Shown piece after piece: positions 42,315-51,610 of a stretch of DNA of 64,000 bases. The DNA is from DASTQL01 sp035462375 (lineage in GTDB: Bacteria; Actinomycetota; Actinomycetes; Jiangellales; Jiangellaceae). The notes beneath the pieces are model-generated. The model saw nothing but the letters and a program-made list of their open reading frames with translations. It ran no database searches and was not told the DNA's origin. How positions within the stretch are numbered: position 1 is the first letter of the stretch; every line of letters begins with the position of its first letter. A program made the translations under genes and the position numbers. The stretch is from NCBI GenBank assembly GCA_035462375.1, contig DATHUJ010000057.1, forward strand, positions 1 through 64,000, written 5' to 3'.

Positions 42315-43313
42315 GTGCCGCGCCACCTGGTCTCCCTCGCCGCCGCGGCGACGCTCCTCGTGGGGTGCGCCGCCGCGGACGACCCAGCGGCCGACCGGGG
42401 GTCGGCGTCGGCGGCCTCCCCGATCGCCAGCCCGTCCCCGACGACCGCGTCGCCGGGCCCGACCTCCCCCTCGCCCGAGCCGGCGACCACCGCCCCGCAG
42501 CCGCCCGCCACCTTCGACCCTGCCACGGCGTACGCGACGGTGGAGACGCTGGCCGGCGGGATCGGGCCCCGCGAGGCGGCGTCCCCGGCGTTCCTGGAGG
42601 CCGCCGACGTGCTCGAGGAGCGGCTGGCCTCGTGGGGCTACTCGGTCGTTCGGCGCCCGGTCGACCTGCCGGCGGGGGACTCCTGGGGGGTGCCGGTTCC
42701 GGCGGGCGAGTCACTCTCGCTGGTAGCGACGCCACCCGGCTTCGACCCGGCCGCCCCGCACCGGGTGGTCGGGGCACACCTGGACACCGTCGCGGTCGCA
42801 CCGGGTGCCGAGGACAACGCCTCGGGCATCGGCGTGATGCTCGAGCTGGCCCGGATGGCCGTCGAGGAGCCACCGCCGGTGCCGGTCGTGATCATCGCCT
42901 TCGGCGCGGAGGAGCCCCGTGGTCGCGGCGACGACATGCACCACTTCGGCTCTCAGGCCTACGTCCGCGACCTGCCCGAGGAGCAGCTGGCCGCGATCGT
43001 CGGCATGCTGGCGCTGGACCGGGTGGGCGTGCCGACGGACGTGCTGCCGGTGTGCCACGGCGGCCGGTCGCCCGACGCCGTACGCGACCAGCTGCTCGCC
43101 GCCGCCGACCGCCAGGGGATCCCGGCGCAACCGTGCGAGAACCGCGCCAGCGACCACTGGTCCTTCGAGAAGGCGGGGGTCGCCGTCGCGCGGCTGGGCA
43201 GCGTCCCCTACCCGGGCTACCACTCGCCGCAGGACGTGCCCTCGGTCGTGGACCCCGCGCAGCTCGACCGGGCCGGCCGGACGGCCTGGGAGTGGCTGCG
43301 GACTCCCGCCTGA
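42315..43313 (+). CDS. M28 family metallopeptidase, lipoprotein
   Basis: A 332-residue zinc aminopeptidase-type protein. The signal peptide ends in a lipobox LLVGC (Cys18), so it is anchored outside the membrane; a Ser/Thr/Pro-rich linker follows to about residue 75. Zinc ligands are in VGAHLDTV, EDNASGIG and FGAEEPRG, the Glu pair of the last motif supplying the general base, then SDHWSFEKAG. It probably removes N-terminal amino acids from exported peptides. Start chosen at GTG 42315, directly before the basic end of the signal peptide. It converges with the MFS gene across 23 bases. Confidence 0.9.
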   Translation: MPRHLVSLAAAATLLVGCAAADDPAADRGSASAASPIASPSPTTASPGPTSPSPEPATTAPQPPATFDPATAYATVETLAGGIGPREAASPAFLEAADVLEERLASWGYSVVRRPVDLPAGDSWGVPVPAGESLSLVATPPGFDPAAPHRVVGAHLDTVAVAPGAEDNASGIGVMLELARMAVEEPPPVPVVIIAFGAEEPRGRGDDMHHFGSQAYVRDLPEEQLAAIVGMLALDRVGVPTDVLPVCHGGRSPDAVRDQLLAAADRQGIPAQPCENRASDHWSFEKAGVAVARLGSVPYPGYHSPQDVPSVVDPAQLDRAGRTAWEWLRTPA

Positions 43314-43336
43314 CCCGCGCACCCGCAATGACCGCG

Positions 43337-44629
43337 TCAACCGGGGCCGACCGGGTCAGGGCCCACGTGCTGGAGGCTTCGCGCGGCCCGGCCGGCACCC
43401 ACCGCCCGCCGGGCCGGCAGGTAGAGCGGCGCGGCCAGGGCGAGCACGACAGCCCCTACGAGCATGGCCGCGGCCGTCGAGGTCGCGCCGGCCAGGGCCG
43501 TCTGCGCGATGCCGCCGATCGCGGCGGAGGGCTGGGCGACCATCGAGTTGAGCGAGACGACGGTCGAGCGGTGGGCACCGTCGACCTGGCCGTGCAGGAG
43601 CGTCATGTGCAGCGGGTTGGACGCCCCGTGCACGACATAGCAGGCCAGGAAGCCGGCCAGCAGTCCCGGCGCCCCGGCGGCCAGGCCCATGACCACGACC
43701 GTCGCGGCTTGTACGAGGCGCAGCAGCCCGGCGGTCAGGGCGACGTCGAGCCGGGGGCCGATCGCCGAGACCACGCCCGCACCCACCGCCGACGCCACCC
43801 ATGCGGCGGAGGCGGCGGGACCCATCAGGGCACCGGCCTGGGCCGTCCCGCCGACGAGCTCGGCCAGCCGGACCGGCGTGAGCGACTCGAAGGAAACCAT
43901 GCCGAAGCCCCAGGACACCTCCACCAGGACGAGCGCGGTGAGGACCCGCGAACCTCGCAGCAGCCGCAGCCCCCCGACCACGACCCGGGGCACCTCCCGG
44001 ACCGAGGCCGATAGCCGTCGACGACCTCCGCGGTGGGGCTCCCGCGGCAGCAGGAGCACCACGGCGAAGAGGTTGACCACGCTCAGTCCGGCGGCCACGA
44101 CTACCGGCGCAGCGACCGCGGGCACGAGCCCGGGGAGTGGGTCGAGGGCCACCAGCCCTCCGGACAGCAGGGCGCCACCCGCGACGGTCAGGCCGAGCAC
44201 CGTGCTGCCCGCCGAGAGCCCGCGCTCGAGCCGCGAGCCCGGCCGGTCGAGCAGGACCGCGTCGACGAACCACGCCTCCAGCGGCCCGCTGTCCAACGCC
44301 CGGTACACGCCCTGCACCGCGTAGGCCACCATGAACGCCACCAGCGACCCCGCCGTGGCCATCAGCACCAGCGAGAGCACGCCGACCACGGCCGCCGTCA
44401 GCAGCACGGGGCGCCGCCCGAGCGAGTCGGCCAGCCCGCCGGTCGGCAGCTCCAGAGCGAGGACGACGAGGCCCTGTACGGCGACGGCCAGCCCGACCTG
44501 GGGAAGGGTGAGTCCGCGTTCCAGCGGCAGCAGCACCAGGACCGGCACCAGCATGCCGGTCGGCAGCCAGCGCAGGGCAGTGAGCGCCAGGAAGCGTCGG
44601 GTGGCTTGAGCGGCGGTCAGGGCGCTCAC
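43337..44629 (-). CDS. MFS transporter
   Basis: A 430-residue major facilitator with 12 predicted helices. The A-like motif GGLADSLGRRPVLL lies between helices 2 and 3 and is repeated weakly mid-protein. It looks like a drug efflux type, with unknown substrate. Its ATG overlaps the stop of the ArsR-type gene (ATGA), so the regulator and transporter are one operon and the transporter should be induced when the repressor is released. Confidence 0.9.
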   Translation of the reverse strand: MSALTAAQATRRFLALTALRWLPTGMLVPVLVLLPLERGLTLPQVGLAVAVQGLVVLALELPTGGLADSLGRRPVLLTAAVVGVLSLVLMATAGSLVAFMVAYAVQGVYRALDSGPLEAWFVDAVLLDRPGSRLERGLSAGSTVLGLTVAGGALLSGGLVALDPLPGLVPAVAAPVVVAAGLSVVNLFAVVLLLPREPHRGGRRRLSASVREVPRVVVGGLRLLRGSRVLTALVLVEVSWGFGMVSFESLTPVRLAELVGGTAQAGALMGPAASAAWVASAVGAGVVSAIGPRLDVALTAGLLRLVQAATVVVMGLAAGAPGLLAGFLACYVVHGASNPLHMTLLHGQVDGAHRSTVVSLNSMVAQPSAAIGGIAQTALAGATSTAAAMLVGAVVLALAAPLYLPARRAVGAGRAARSLQHVGPDPVGPG

Positions 44630-45312
44630 GCCGTCGGCCCCGGTCGCGCGGTGTCCACCGGGACGGATTCACGGGGACCTGGCGGCAGCGGTGCCGGAAA
44701 GGCCTGGACGTAAACCGCGACCTGCCGTGCCCCCTCGCGCTCCCGGTCCGGCCGGCGCCCCCGGAGCCGGCGCTCGACGACCTCCCAGAGGTCGCGGGAG
44801 AGATCGGCGAGCTCGTCGGCGGTCAGCCACAGGGCGGCATCGGAGTCCTGGGCCGCCCGGACCCAGGGACGCGGCCACTCCGCACGCGCGGCGTACCACG
44901 CCTGCAGGGCCCGGGCCTGCGTTCGCAGCCGCTCCCGCTCCAGCACCGTCACCGCGTCGCGTCCGGACCGGTCGTCGAGGAAGCGCTCGACGTCCCAGGC
45001 GGTCAGCTCGTGGACCGCCTGCCAGACCCGCTCCCGCCGGGACGGCTGGTGGCGGGCCTCCTCGACGAAGCCGTACCGGGCCAGCTGGCGGAGGTGGTAG
45101 CTGGTGGAGCCACTGGACTCGCCGACCTCGCGGCCGAGGGCGCTCGCCGTCGCCGGGCCGGTGGTCCGCAGGAGGCCGAGCAGGCGCATCCGCAGCGGGT
45201 GGGCGAGGGCACGCAGGGTCGAGAGGTCGTCGACCTGCTTGCGCGACGGCGGGTGGTGGGCGCCGGTCCCGCGGTCGGCGGGGGGCCCCTCGGACGGGCT
45301 CGGGTGGCTCAC
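44626..45312 (-). CDS. ArsR-type HTH transcriptional regulator
   Basis: A 228-residue regulator with an N-terminal winged helix of the ArsR/HTH_20 type (about 27-105): LSTLRALAHPLRMRLLGLL, then ALGREVGESSGSTSYHLRQL. The C-terminal helical region (TADELADLSRDLWEVVERRL) occurs in regulators of adjacent MFS exporters. No metal-binding cysteines are present, so it is not a classic metal sensor. GTG at 45312 lies 6 bases after TACCCT, giving a leaderless transcript, and a TGCAAA-N6-TTTGCA palindrome sits just upstream. Divergent from topA. Confidence 0.9.
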   Translation of the reverse strand: MSHPSPSEGPPADRGTGAHHPPSRKQVDDLSTLRALAHPLRMRLLGLLRTTGPATASALGREVGESSGSTSYHLRQLARYGFVEEARHQPSRRERVWQAVHELTAWDVERFLDDRSGRDAVTVLERERLRTQARALQAWYAARAEWPRPWVRAAQDSDAALWLTADELADLSRDLWEVVERRLRGRRPDREREGARQVAVYVQAFPAPLPPGPRESVPVDTARPGPTA

Positions 45313-45318
45313 ACTGCC

Positions 45319-45324
45319 AGGGTA
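45319..45324 (-). promoter_or_regulatory. Putative -10 box of the ArsR-MFS operon
   Basis: On the minus strand TACCCT lies 6 bases before the GTG at 45312, with no ribosome binding site between. Confidence 0.5.
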
Positions 45325-45327
45325 GGA

Positions 45328-45357
45328 TGCAAAGGAGTATTTGCAAAGATCTCTTTG
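45328..45357. promoter_or_regulatory. Two adjoining inverted repeats, putative ArsR operators
   Basis: TGCAAA (45328-45333) and TTTGCA (45340-45345) are exact inverted repeats 6 bases apart. They overlap a second repeat, CAAAGA (45344-45349) and TCTTTG (45352-45357). The pair covers the spacer and -35 region of the ArsR gene promoter. AT content is far above the surroundings. Likely autoregulatory sites. Confidence 0.6.
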
Positions 45358-45513
45358 GGATCACGTCCCGGTCACGGCCGGTTGCGCGCGACGGGGTACG
45401 GTGCGGGGGTCCAGCGCCCGGGGGAGGACGACCCGGTCGAGCCCGTCGGACCGCCCCGCCACCTCGGCGGGGCCGGAGCCGGTCTCGCCGCGAGGCACCG
45501 CCGGGCGCCGGAG

Positions 45514-45543
45514 TTGACATCCCGGCCCGCCCGGGCCGCACAC
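45514..45543 (+). promoter_or_regulatory. Putative topA promoter
   Basis: A perfect -35 TTGACA (45514-45519) is followed after 18 bases by CACACT (45538-45543), a weak -10. Transcription would start about 40 bases before the TTG of topA. Confidence 0.35.
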
Positions 45544-45589
45544 TTCCCGCGGGTCGTCCGGCCCGCCCACCCGTACCGAGGAGCAGTCG

Positions 45590-48241
45590 TTGGCCACCGC
45601 CCGCACGACGGACCCGCGCCGCCTGGTCATCGTCGAGTCGCCCGCCAAGGCGAGGACGATCGCCGGCTACCTCGGTCGCGGCTACGTCGTCGAGTCGTCG
45701 GTGGGCCACATCCGCGACCTGCCTAGCAAGAAGACCGAGGTCCCGGCGGCCGAGCGCGACCGCTTCGGTGCCCCGGTGGGCGTCGACGTCGACGGCGGCT
45801 TCGAGCCGCTCTACATCGTCCCGGCCGACAAGAAGGCCCAGGTCCGCAAGCTCAAGGCCCTGCTCAAGGACGCCGACGAGCTCTACCTCGCAACGGACGA
45901 GGACCGCGAGGGCGAGGCGATCGCCTGGCACCTGCGCGAGGAGCTCGAGCCCAAGGTCCCCGTCCGCCGGATGGTCTTCCACGAGATCACCCGCGAGGCG
46001 ATCCGCCAGGCCGTCGAACAGCCGCGGGACATCGACGAGCACCTCGTCGACGCGCAGGAGACCCGCCGGATCGTCGACCGCCTGTTCGGCTACGAGGTGT
46101 CTCCCGTCCTCTGGCGCAAGGTGATGCAGGGGCTGTCCGCCGGGCGGGTGCAGAGCGTCGCCACTCGGCTCGTGGTCGACCGCGAGCGCGAGCGGATGGC
46201 CTTCCGCACCGCGCAGTACTGGGACCTGCTCGCGACCCTCGACACCGGCCGACCCTCGTCGCCGGCCGAGCCCTCGGCGTTCGACGCGCGCCTGGCGGGT
46301 GTGGACGGCCGCCGGGTGGCCACCGGGCGGGACTTCGACTCCCAGGGTCGTCTCACGGGCCGCGACGTCGCCGTCCTCGACGAGACCCGCGCCCGCGACC
46401 TGGCCCAGGGGCTCACGGGGGCCGCCTTCGCGGTCCGCTCCGTGGAGAGCAGGCCGTACCGGCGGAGCCCGTACGCGCCGTTCCGCACCACGACCCTCCA
46501 GCAGGAGGCCAGCCGCAAGCTGGGCTTCGGAGCGGCCCGGACGATGCAGGTGGCGCAGCGGCTGTACGAGAACGGCTACATCACCTACATGCGGACCGAC
46601 TCCACGACCCTCTCCGACGCTGCCGTGGCGGCGGCCCGCGCCCAGGTCCGCGAGCTGTACGGCGCCGACTACCTGCCGGACGTGCCCCGTACGTACGCGA
46701 GCAAGGTCAAGAACGCTCAGGAGGCGCACGAGGCGATCCGCCCGGCCGGGGACAGCTTCCGTACGCCGGCGGAGACGGGTTTGACCGGCGAGCAGTTCCG
46801 CCTCTACGAGCTGATCTGGATGCGCACGGTGGCCTCGCAGATGCGCGACGCGGTCGGACAGACGCTCACCGTCCGGGTCGGCGCGCGCGCCGGGTCCGGG
46901 GAGGACTGCGAGTTCACCGCCTCCGGCCGCACGATCACCTTCTTCGGCTTCCTCAAGGCGTACGTGGAGGGGGCCGACGACCCGGAGGCCGAGCTCGACG
47001 ACCGGGAGCGGCGGCTGCCGCCGCTGACCGAGGGCCAGGCGCTCACCGCAGTGGCTGTCGAGCCGGACGGGCACACCACCAAGCCGCCCGCCCGCTACAC
47101 CGAGGCGACCCTGGTCAGGGAGCTCGAGGAGCGCGAGATCGGCCGCCCCTCGACCTACGCGTCGATCATCCGGACGATCCTCGACCGGGGCTACGTCTCC
47201 AAGCGCGGCAGCGCGCTCGTCCCGTCCTGGCTGGCGTTCGCGGTGGTGCGGCTGCTGGAGCAGCACTTCACCTGGCTGGTCGACTACGAGTTCACCGCGC
47301 GGATGGAGGACGGCCTCGACGACATCGCGGGCGGCCGGACCGACCGCGTCGTGGCGCTGGACCGCTTCTGGAACGGCGGCGGCGGCATCGAGGGGCTGCG
47401 CCCGCTCGTCGAGAACCTCGGCGAGATCGACGCTCGCGGTATCTCGTCGTTCTCGATCGGCGGCCCGGACTCCGGCCTCACCTTGCGGGTGGGGCGTTAC
47501 GGCCCGTACGTGGAGAACGGTGAAGGCGCCCGGGGGTCGGTTCCCGAGGACCTGCCGCCGGACGAGCTCACCGTCGAGCGGGCTCGGGAGCTGCTGGCGG
47601 CGGGCAACGGTGACCGCGAGCTCGGAACCCACCCCGAGACCGGTCGCCCGATCGTCGCGAAGTCGGGCCGCTTCGGCCCGTACGTGACCGAGGTCCTGCC
47701 CGACGATGCACCGAAGGGTGCGAAGGCGCGGACGGCGTCGCTGTTCTCGACCATGTCGCTGGACGACGTCTCCCTCGACGACGCGGTCCGACTTCTCACG
47801 CTGCCGCGAGTCGTCGGCACCGACCCGGAGACAGGAGCGGAGATCACCGCGCAGAACGGCCGCTACGGCCCGTACCTGCGCAAGGGCTCGGACTCGCGCT
47901 CGCTGGAGAGCGAGGAGCAGCTCTTCACGGTGACGCTCGAGGAGGCGCTGGCCCTCTACGCGCAGCCCAAGCAGCGCGGCCGGCGGGGGGCGGCCGCCGC
48001 TGCTCCGCTGAGGGAGCTCGGCCCCGATCCCGCCTCGGGCCAGCCGATGGTGGTCAAGGAGGGCCGCTTCGGCGCCTACATCACCGACGGCGAGACCAAC
48101 GTCACCGTCCCTCGGGGCACCCAGCTCGAGGAGCTCACCGGCGAGCGGGCTGCCGAGCTGCTCGCCGAGAAGCGGGCCAAGGGCCCGGCGCCGAAGCGGT
48201 CGCGCAGCCGGGCCAAGGCCGGGCAGCGCTCGCGCCGCTGA
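45590..48241 (+). CDS. topA: DNA topoisomerase I
   Basis: An 883-residue type IA topoisomerase that relaxes negatively supercoiled DNA. The TOPRIM domain opens with RRLVIVESPAKARTIAGYLG and includes LATDEDREGEAIAWHL, which binds magnesium. The active-site tyrosine is Tyr333 in ENGYITYMRTDS. The C-terminus has no zinc fingers. Instead it has repeated GRFGPYV/GRYGPYL modules (about residues 620-840) and a lysine/arginine-rich tail, the usual actinobacterial form. TTG start at 45590 with GAGGAG upstream. Homologue of Rv3646c. Confidence 0.96.
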   Translation: MATARTTDPRRLVIVESPAKARTIAGYLGRGYVVESSVGHIRDLPSKKTEVPAAERDRFGAPVGVDVDGGFEPLYIVPADKKAQVRKLKALLKDADELYLATDEDREGEAIAWHLREELEPKVPVRRMVFHEITREAIRQAVEQPRDIDEHLVDAQETRRIVDRLFGYEVSPVLWRKVMQGLSAGRVQSVATRLVVDRERERMAFRTAQYWDLLATLDTGRPSSPAEPSAFDARLAGVDGRRVATGRDFDSQGRLTGRDVAVLDETRARDLAQGLTGAAFAVRSVESRPYRRSPYAPFRTTTLQQEASRKLGFGAARTMQVAQRLYENGYITYMRTDSTTLSDAAVAAARAQVRELYGADYLPDVPRTYASKVKNAQEAHEAIRPAGDSFRTPAETGLTGEQFRLYELIWMRTVASQMRDAVGQTLTVRVGARAGSGEDCEFTASGRTITFFGFLKAYVEGADDPEAELDDRERRLPPLTEGQALTAVAVEPDGHTTKPPARYTEATLVRELEEREIGRPSTYASIIRTILDRGYVSKRGSALVPSWLAFAVVRLLEQHFTWLVDYEFTARMEDGLDDIAGGRTDRVVALDRFWNGGGGIEGLRPLVENLGEIDARGISSFSIGGPDSGLTLRVGRYGPYVENGEGARGSVPEDLPPDELTVERARELLAAGNGDRELGTHPETGRPIVAKSGRFGPYVTEVLPDDAPKGAKARTASLFSTMSLDDVSLDDAVRLLTLPRVVGTDPETGAEITAQNGRYGPYLRKGSDSRSLESEEQLFTVTLEEALALYAQPKQRGRRGAAAAAPLRELGPDPASGQPMVVKEGRFGAYITDGETNVTVPRGTQLEELTGERAAELLAEKRAKGPAPKRSRSRAKAGQRSRR

Positions 48242-48294
48242 GCACGGGGCAGTCGGCTTGGGGGCGGCCGGAGCGGGGTGTCCGGACCGCTCAC

Positions 48295-48300
48295 TAGTCT
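48295..48300 (+). promoter_or_regulatory. Putative -10 box of the MFS-tmk gene
   Basis: TAGTCT ends 7 bases before the GTG at 48308. No ribosome binding site is present, so 48308 is preferred to the in-frame GTG at 48278. Confidence 0.5.
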
Positions 48301-48307
48301 GGCGGGC

Positions 48308-50398
48308 GTGGCTGACCAGGCGGCGCTCGGTGCGGTGACGCCCCGGCACGACCTGCGAGGAGTGCTGGCGATCCGGCGCTTCCGCCGACTGTGGTTCGCC
48401 ATGTCCGTCTCCAGCATCGGCGACTGGCTCGGGCTGCTGGCGCTGACCGCTCTGGCCAGCCAGCTCGCGGCCGGCTCGTACGCGGCGCAGAACTACGCGA
48501 TCGCCGGCGTGCTCCTGCTCCGGCTGGTTCCGGCGATCGTGCTCGCGCCCTTCGCCGGCCTGGTGGCGGACCGGCTGGACCGGCGGACGACGATGATCGT
48601 CGGCGACGTCCTGCGGGCGCTCATCGTGCTCTCGATCCCGCTGGTCGGGACGCTGTGGTGGGTCTTCGTCGCCACCCTGCTGATGGAGACGGTGAGCCTG
48701 TTCTGGCTGCCGGCCAAGGAGGCCAGCATCCCCAACCTGGTACCCCGCGAGCGCCTGGAGGCCGCCAACCAACTGTCCCTGCTGGCGTCGTACGGGAGTG
48801 CACCGGTCGCGGCCGCGATCTTCACCAGCCTCGCGGTGGTCAGCCGGGTGATCGGCCAGGTCGTCGAGTACCTCGGCACCAACCCGGTCACGCTCGCGCT
48901 GGTCATCGACGGCATCACGTTCCTGGTGTCGGCCGTGATCATCGTCGGGATCCGCGACTTCCCCAAGGCGACCGTCTCCGGCGCCGGTCGGGGCACCGTC
49001 CTCGGCGCCCTCCTCGACGGCTGGCGGTTCATCGGTACCACGCCGCTGGTCCGGGCGCTGGTGATCGGCATCGTCGGCGCCTTCGCGGCGGGGGGCACGG
49101 TGGTCGGGCTGGGCCGCACCTTCGCCGGTGACCTCGGAGCGGCCGAGGCGGGCTACGGGTTGCTCTTCGGGGCCGTCTTCCTCGGCTTGGCCGGCGGGAT
49201 GGTGGTCGGGCCTCGGGTCCTGCGCGACCTCTCCCGGCACCGCCTCTTCGGCCTCGCGCTCACCAGTGCCGGCGTCCTGCTCGTGGCCGTCGCCCTGGTG
49301 CAGGACTTCGTGATCGTGATCGCGCTGGTCCTGGCGCTCGGCGTCTGCGCAGGCACTGCGTGGGTCACCGCCCTCACGCTGCTCGGCCTCGAGGTCGAGG
49401 ACTCCATCCGCGGGCGCACGTTCGCCTTCGTCCAGGCTGCCGTCCGGGTGGCCCTCGCCGCCGTGCTGGCGCTGGCGCCCCTCGTCGCCGGCTTCATCGG
49501 CACCAACCGGGTGACGATCGGCACGCTCGAGCTCGACTACAACGGTGCCGCGGTCACGATGCTGATCGGCGGCCTGGTGGCCGTGGCCGTCGGCGCGATC
49601 TCGTTCCACCAGATGGACGACCGGGCGGGTGTACCGCTGTGGGCCGACGTCATGGGCGCGCTCCGCGCCCGGGTCGGGCACCGGGTGTCCGGTCGCAGCC
49701 TCGGCGGGCTCTTCGTGGCTTTCGAGGGCGGTGACGGGGCCGGCAAGTCGACCCAGGCCCGCCTGCTGGCCAGGTGGTTGGAGACCACGGGACGAGAGGT
49801 CGTGCTCACCCACGAGCCCGGCGACAGCCGGATCGGTCCCCAGGTGCGACGCCTCCTGCTCGACAACGGCAGTGCGGGCCTCTCGCCGCGGGCCGAGGCA
49901 CTCCTCTATGCCGCGGACCGGGCGGAGCACGTCGCCTCGGTCGTGCGGCCCGCCCTCGTCCGTGGCGCCTGCGTCGTGACCGACCGCTACGTGGACTCCT
50001 CGGTCGCCTACCAGGGCGTCGGTCGCGGGCTGTCCGCTCATGACGTGGCCCGGGTCTCGCGCTTCGCCACCGAGGGCCTGGTGCCCGACCTCACGGTGGT
50101 GCTCGACGTCCCCGCCCGGGTCGGCCGCGACCGCCTGACCGGACCGGCTGACCGCCTGGAGAGCGAGCCCGAGGCCTTCCACGAGGCGGTGCGCGACGCC
50201 TTCCGCGAGCTCGCACAGCGCTCCCCGCACCGGTATGTCGTCGTCGACGCCACGGGCGATGCAGACGGGGTCGCGACCGCCGTCCGCGCCGCCGTCCGTC
50301 CGCTCATGGTCAGCCCGCCGAGCGAACCGGGCGACGTCGCTGCGGCACCGTCTCCCGACCCCGACCGGACCCGGACGCTCCCGGCGGTGGACCGGTGA
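48308..50398 (+). CDS. tmk: MFS transporter-thymidylate kinase fusion
   Basis: A 696-residue bifunctional protein. Residues about 1-440 form a 12-helix major facilitator domain (motif VADRLDRRTTMIVGD). A short linker leads to a complete thymidylate kinase (about 465-680) that makes dTDP from dTMP. Kinase motifs are the P-loop FEGGDGAGKSTQ, THEPGDSRIG and TDRYVDSSVAYQGVG, and a lid region with GPADRLE. The fusion is known from Streptomyces and relatives; why the two are joined is not known. Its stop overlaps the holB start (GTGA). Confidence 0.93.
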   Translation: MADQAALGAVTPRHDLRGVLAIRRFRRLWFAMSVSSIGDWLGLLALTALASQLAAGSYAAQNYAIAGVLLLRLVPAIVLAPFAGLVADRLDRRTTMIVGDVLRALIVLSIPLVGTLWWVFVATLLMETVSLFWLPAKEASIPNLVPRERLEAANQLSLLASYGSAPVAAAIFTSLAVVSRVIGQVVEYLGTNPVTLALVIDGITFLVSAVIIVGIRDFPKATVSGAGRGTVLGALLDGWRFIGTTPLVRALVIGIVGAFAAGGTVVGLGRTFAGDLGAAEAGYGLLFGAVFLGLAGGMVVGPRVLRDLSRHRLFGLALTSAGVLLVAVALVQDFVIVIALVLALGVCAGTAWVTALTLLGLEVEDSIRGRTFAFVQAAVRVALAAVLALAPLVAGFIGTNRVTIGTLELDYNGAAVTMLIGGLVAVAVGAISFHQMDDRAGVPLWADVMGALRARVGHRVSGRSLGGLFVAFEGGDGAGKSTQARLLARWLETTGREVVLTHEPGDSRIGPQVRRLLLDNGSAGLSPRAEALLYAADRAEHVASVVRPALVRGACVVTDRYVDSSVAYQGVGRGLSAHDVARVSRFATEGLVPDLTVVLDVPARVGRDRLTGPADRLESEPEAFHEAVRDAFRELAQRSPHRYVVVDATGDADGVATAVRAAVRPLMVSPPSEPGDVAAAPSPDPDRTRTLPAVDR

Positions 50399-51555
50399 CC
50401 GTCTGGGACGCGGTGGTCGGCCAGCCGGTGGTCACCGACCTGCGGCGCAGCATCGAGGATGCCGCCGAGATCCTCGCCGGAGCGCCGGGCGCCGGCTCGA
50501 TGACCCACGCGTGGCTGTTCACCGGCCCGCCGGGCTCCGGACGCTCGGTCGTGGCGCGGGCCTTCGCCGCAGCCCTGGAGTGCCCGGCCGGTGGGTGCGG
50601 CGAGTGCTCCGAGTGCCGGACCACGCTGGCCGGCAGCCACCCCGACGTCCACCACGTCGTCACACAGGCGCTGTCCATCAAGGTCAAGGAGGTCCGCGCG
50701 CTGGTGCCACGTGCCGCGCTGCGACCGTCCCGTGGCAGGTGGCAGATCGTCCTCGTCGAGGACGCCGACCGGCTCGGTGAGGACGCGGCCGACGCGCTGC
50801 TCCTCTCCGTGGAGGAGCCGCCCGAGCGCACTGTCTGGATGCTCTGCGCGCCCACGCCCGAGGACATCGTCCCCACGATCCGGTCCCGGTGCCGCATCGT
50901 CCACCTCCGCACCCCGCCCACCTCCGCCGTCGCCCGGCACCTCGTCACCAGCTCCGGGGTCGACCCGGCCATGGCCGAGTTCGCGGCGCGGGCGTCGCAG
51001 GGCCACATCGGACGTGCGCGCGCGCTCGCGACGCTCGAGGACGTCCGACTACGCCGGGCCGAGGTGCTCCGGCTCCCCTTCTCGTTGGCCGACCTCCGCA
51101 CCTGTCTGGACGCCGCCGCCGCCCTCGTCGAAGCGGCCAAGGCCGACGCCGAGCACCGCTGCGACGAGCTCGACGAGCGCGAGGTCGAGGACCTCAAGCG
51201 GGCCCTCGGCGTCGGCAGCACGGGTCGGCGCCCGCGCAACGTCGATGCCGCGATCAAGGAGCTCGAGCGCGAGCAGAAGCTGCGCCGTACACGCGTCCAG
51301 CGGGACTCCATCGACCGGGCGCTCGTGGACGTCCTCGCGCTCTACCGTGACGTCCTCGTCGTTCAGCTCGGGAGCACCGTGGAGCTGGTCAACGACGAGC
51401 TCCGGCCCTCGGTGGAGCGCCTCGCCCGCACGTCGTCCGCGGAGTCGACGCTTCGCCGGATGGAGGCAGTCGTCGCCGCCCGCGAGGCCCTCGAGGCCAA
51501 CGCGCTGCCGCTGCTCGCCCTCGAGTCCATGGCGCTGTCGGTGCGCGAGGGCTGA
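50395..51555 (+). CDS. holB: DNA polymerase III subunit delta'
   Basis: A 386-residue AAA+ clamp-loader subunit. P-loop-like GPPGSGRSV (lysine replaced by arginine, as usual in delta'), the zinc module CPAGGCGECSEC, VLVEDADRLGEDAADALLLS as Walker B/sensor region and RSRCRIVHLR as sensor 2-like segment. It loads the sliding clamp with tau/gamma and delta. GTG start coupled to the MFS-tmk stop. Homologue of Rv3644c. Confidence 0.94.
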   Translation: MTVWDAVVGQPVVTDLRRSIEDAAEILAGAPGAGSMTHAWLFTGPPGSGRSVVARAFAAALECPAGGCGECSECRTTLAGSHPDVHHVVTQALSIKVKEVRALVPRAALRPSRGRWQIVLVEDADRLGEDAADALLLSVEEPPERTVWMLCAPTPEDIVPTIRSRCRIVHLRTPPTSAVARHLVTSSGVDPAMAEFAARASQGHIGRARALATLEDVRLRRAEVLRLPFSLADLRTCLDAAAALVEAAKADAEHRCDELDEREVEDLKRALGVGSTGRRPRNVDAAIKELEREQKLRRTRVQRDSIDRALVDVLALYRDVLVVQLGSTVELVNDELRPSVERLARTSSAESTLRRMEAVVAAREALEANALPLLALESMALSVREG

Positions 51556-51597
51556 CCAGGCGGTCGCCCGCCCCCGTGCGTACCGCCCGAGCCGTCG

Positions 51598-51603
51598 TAG
51601 GGT
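51598..51603 (+). promoter_or_regulatory. Putative -10 box of the PSP1 gene
   Basis: TAGGGT ends 7 bases before the GTG at 51611, with no ribosome binding site between. This fits a leaderless transcript that starts within the holB-PSP1 gap. Confidence 0.5.
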
Positions 51604-51610
51604 GACGGGC

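Noticed and set aside
44669..50230. An 1853-residue minus-strand open frame opposite topA and MFS-tmk
   Set aside because: Same explanation: the plus strand encodes intact topoisomerase, transporter and kinase motifs, and the antisense frame has none.
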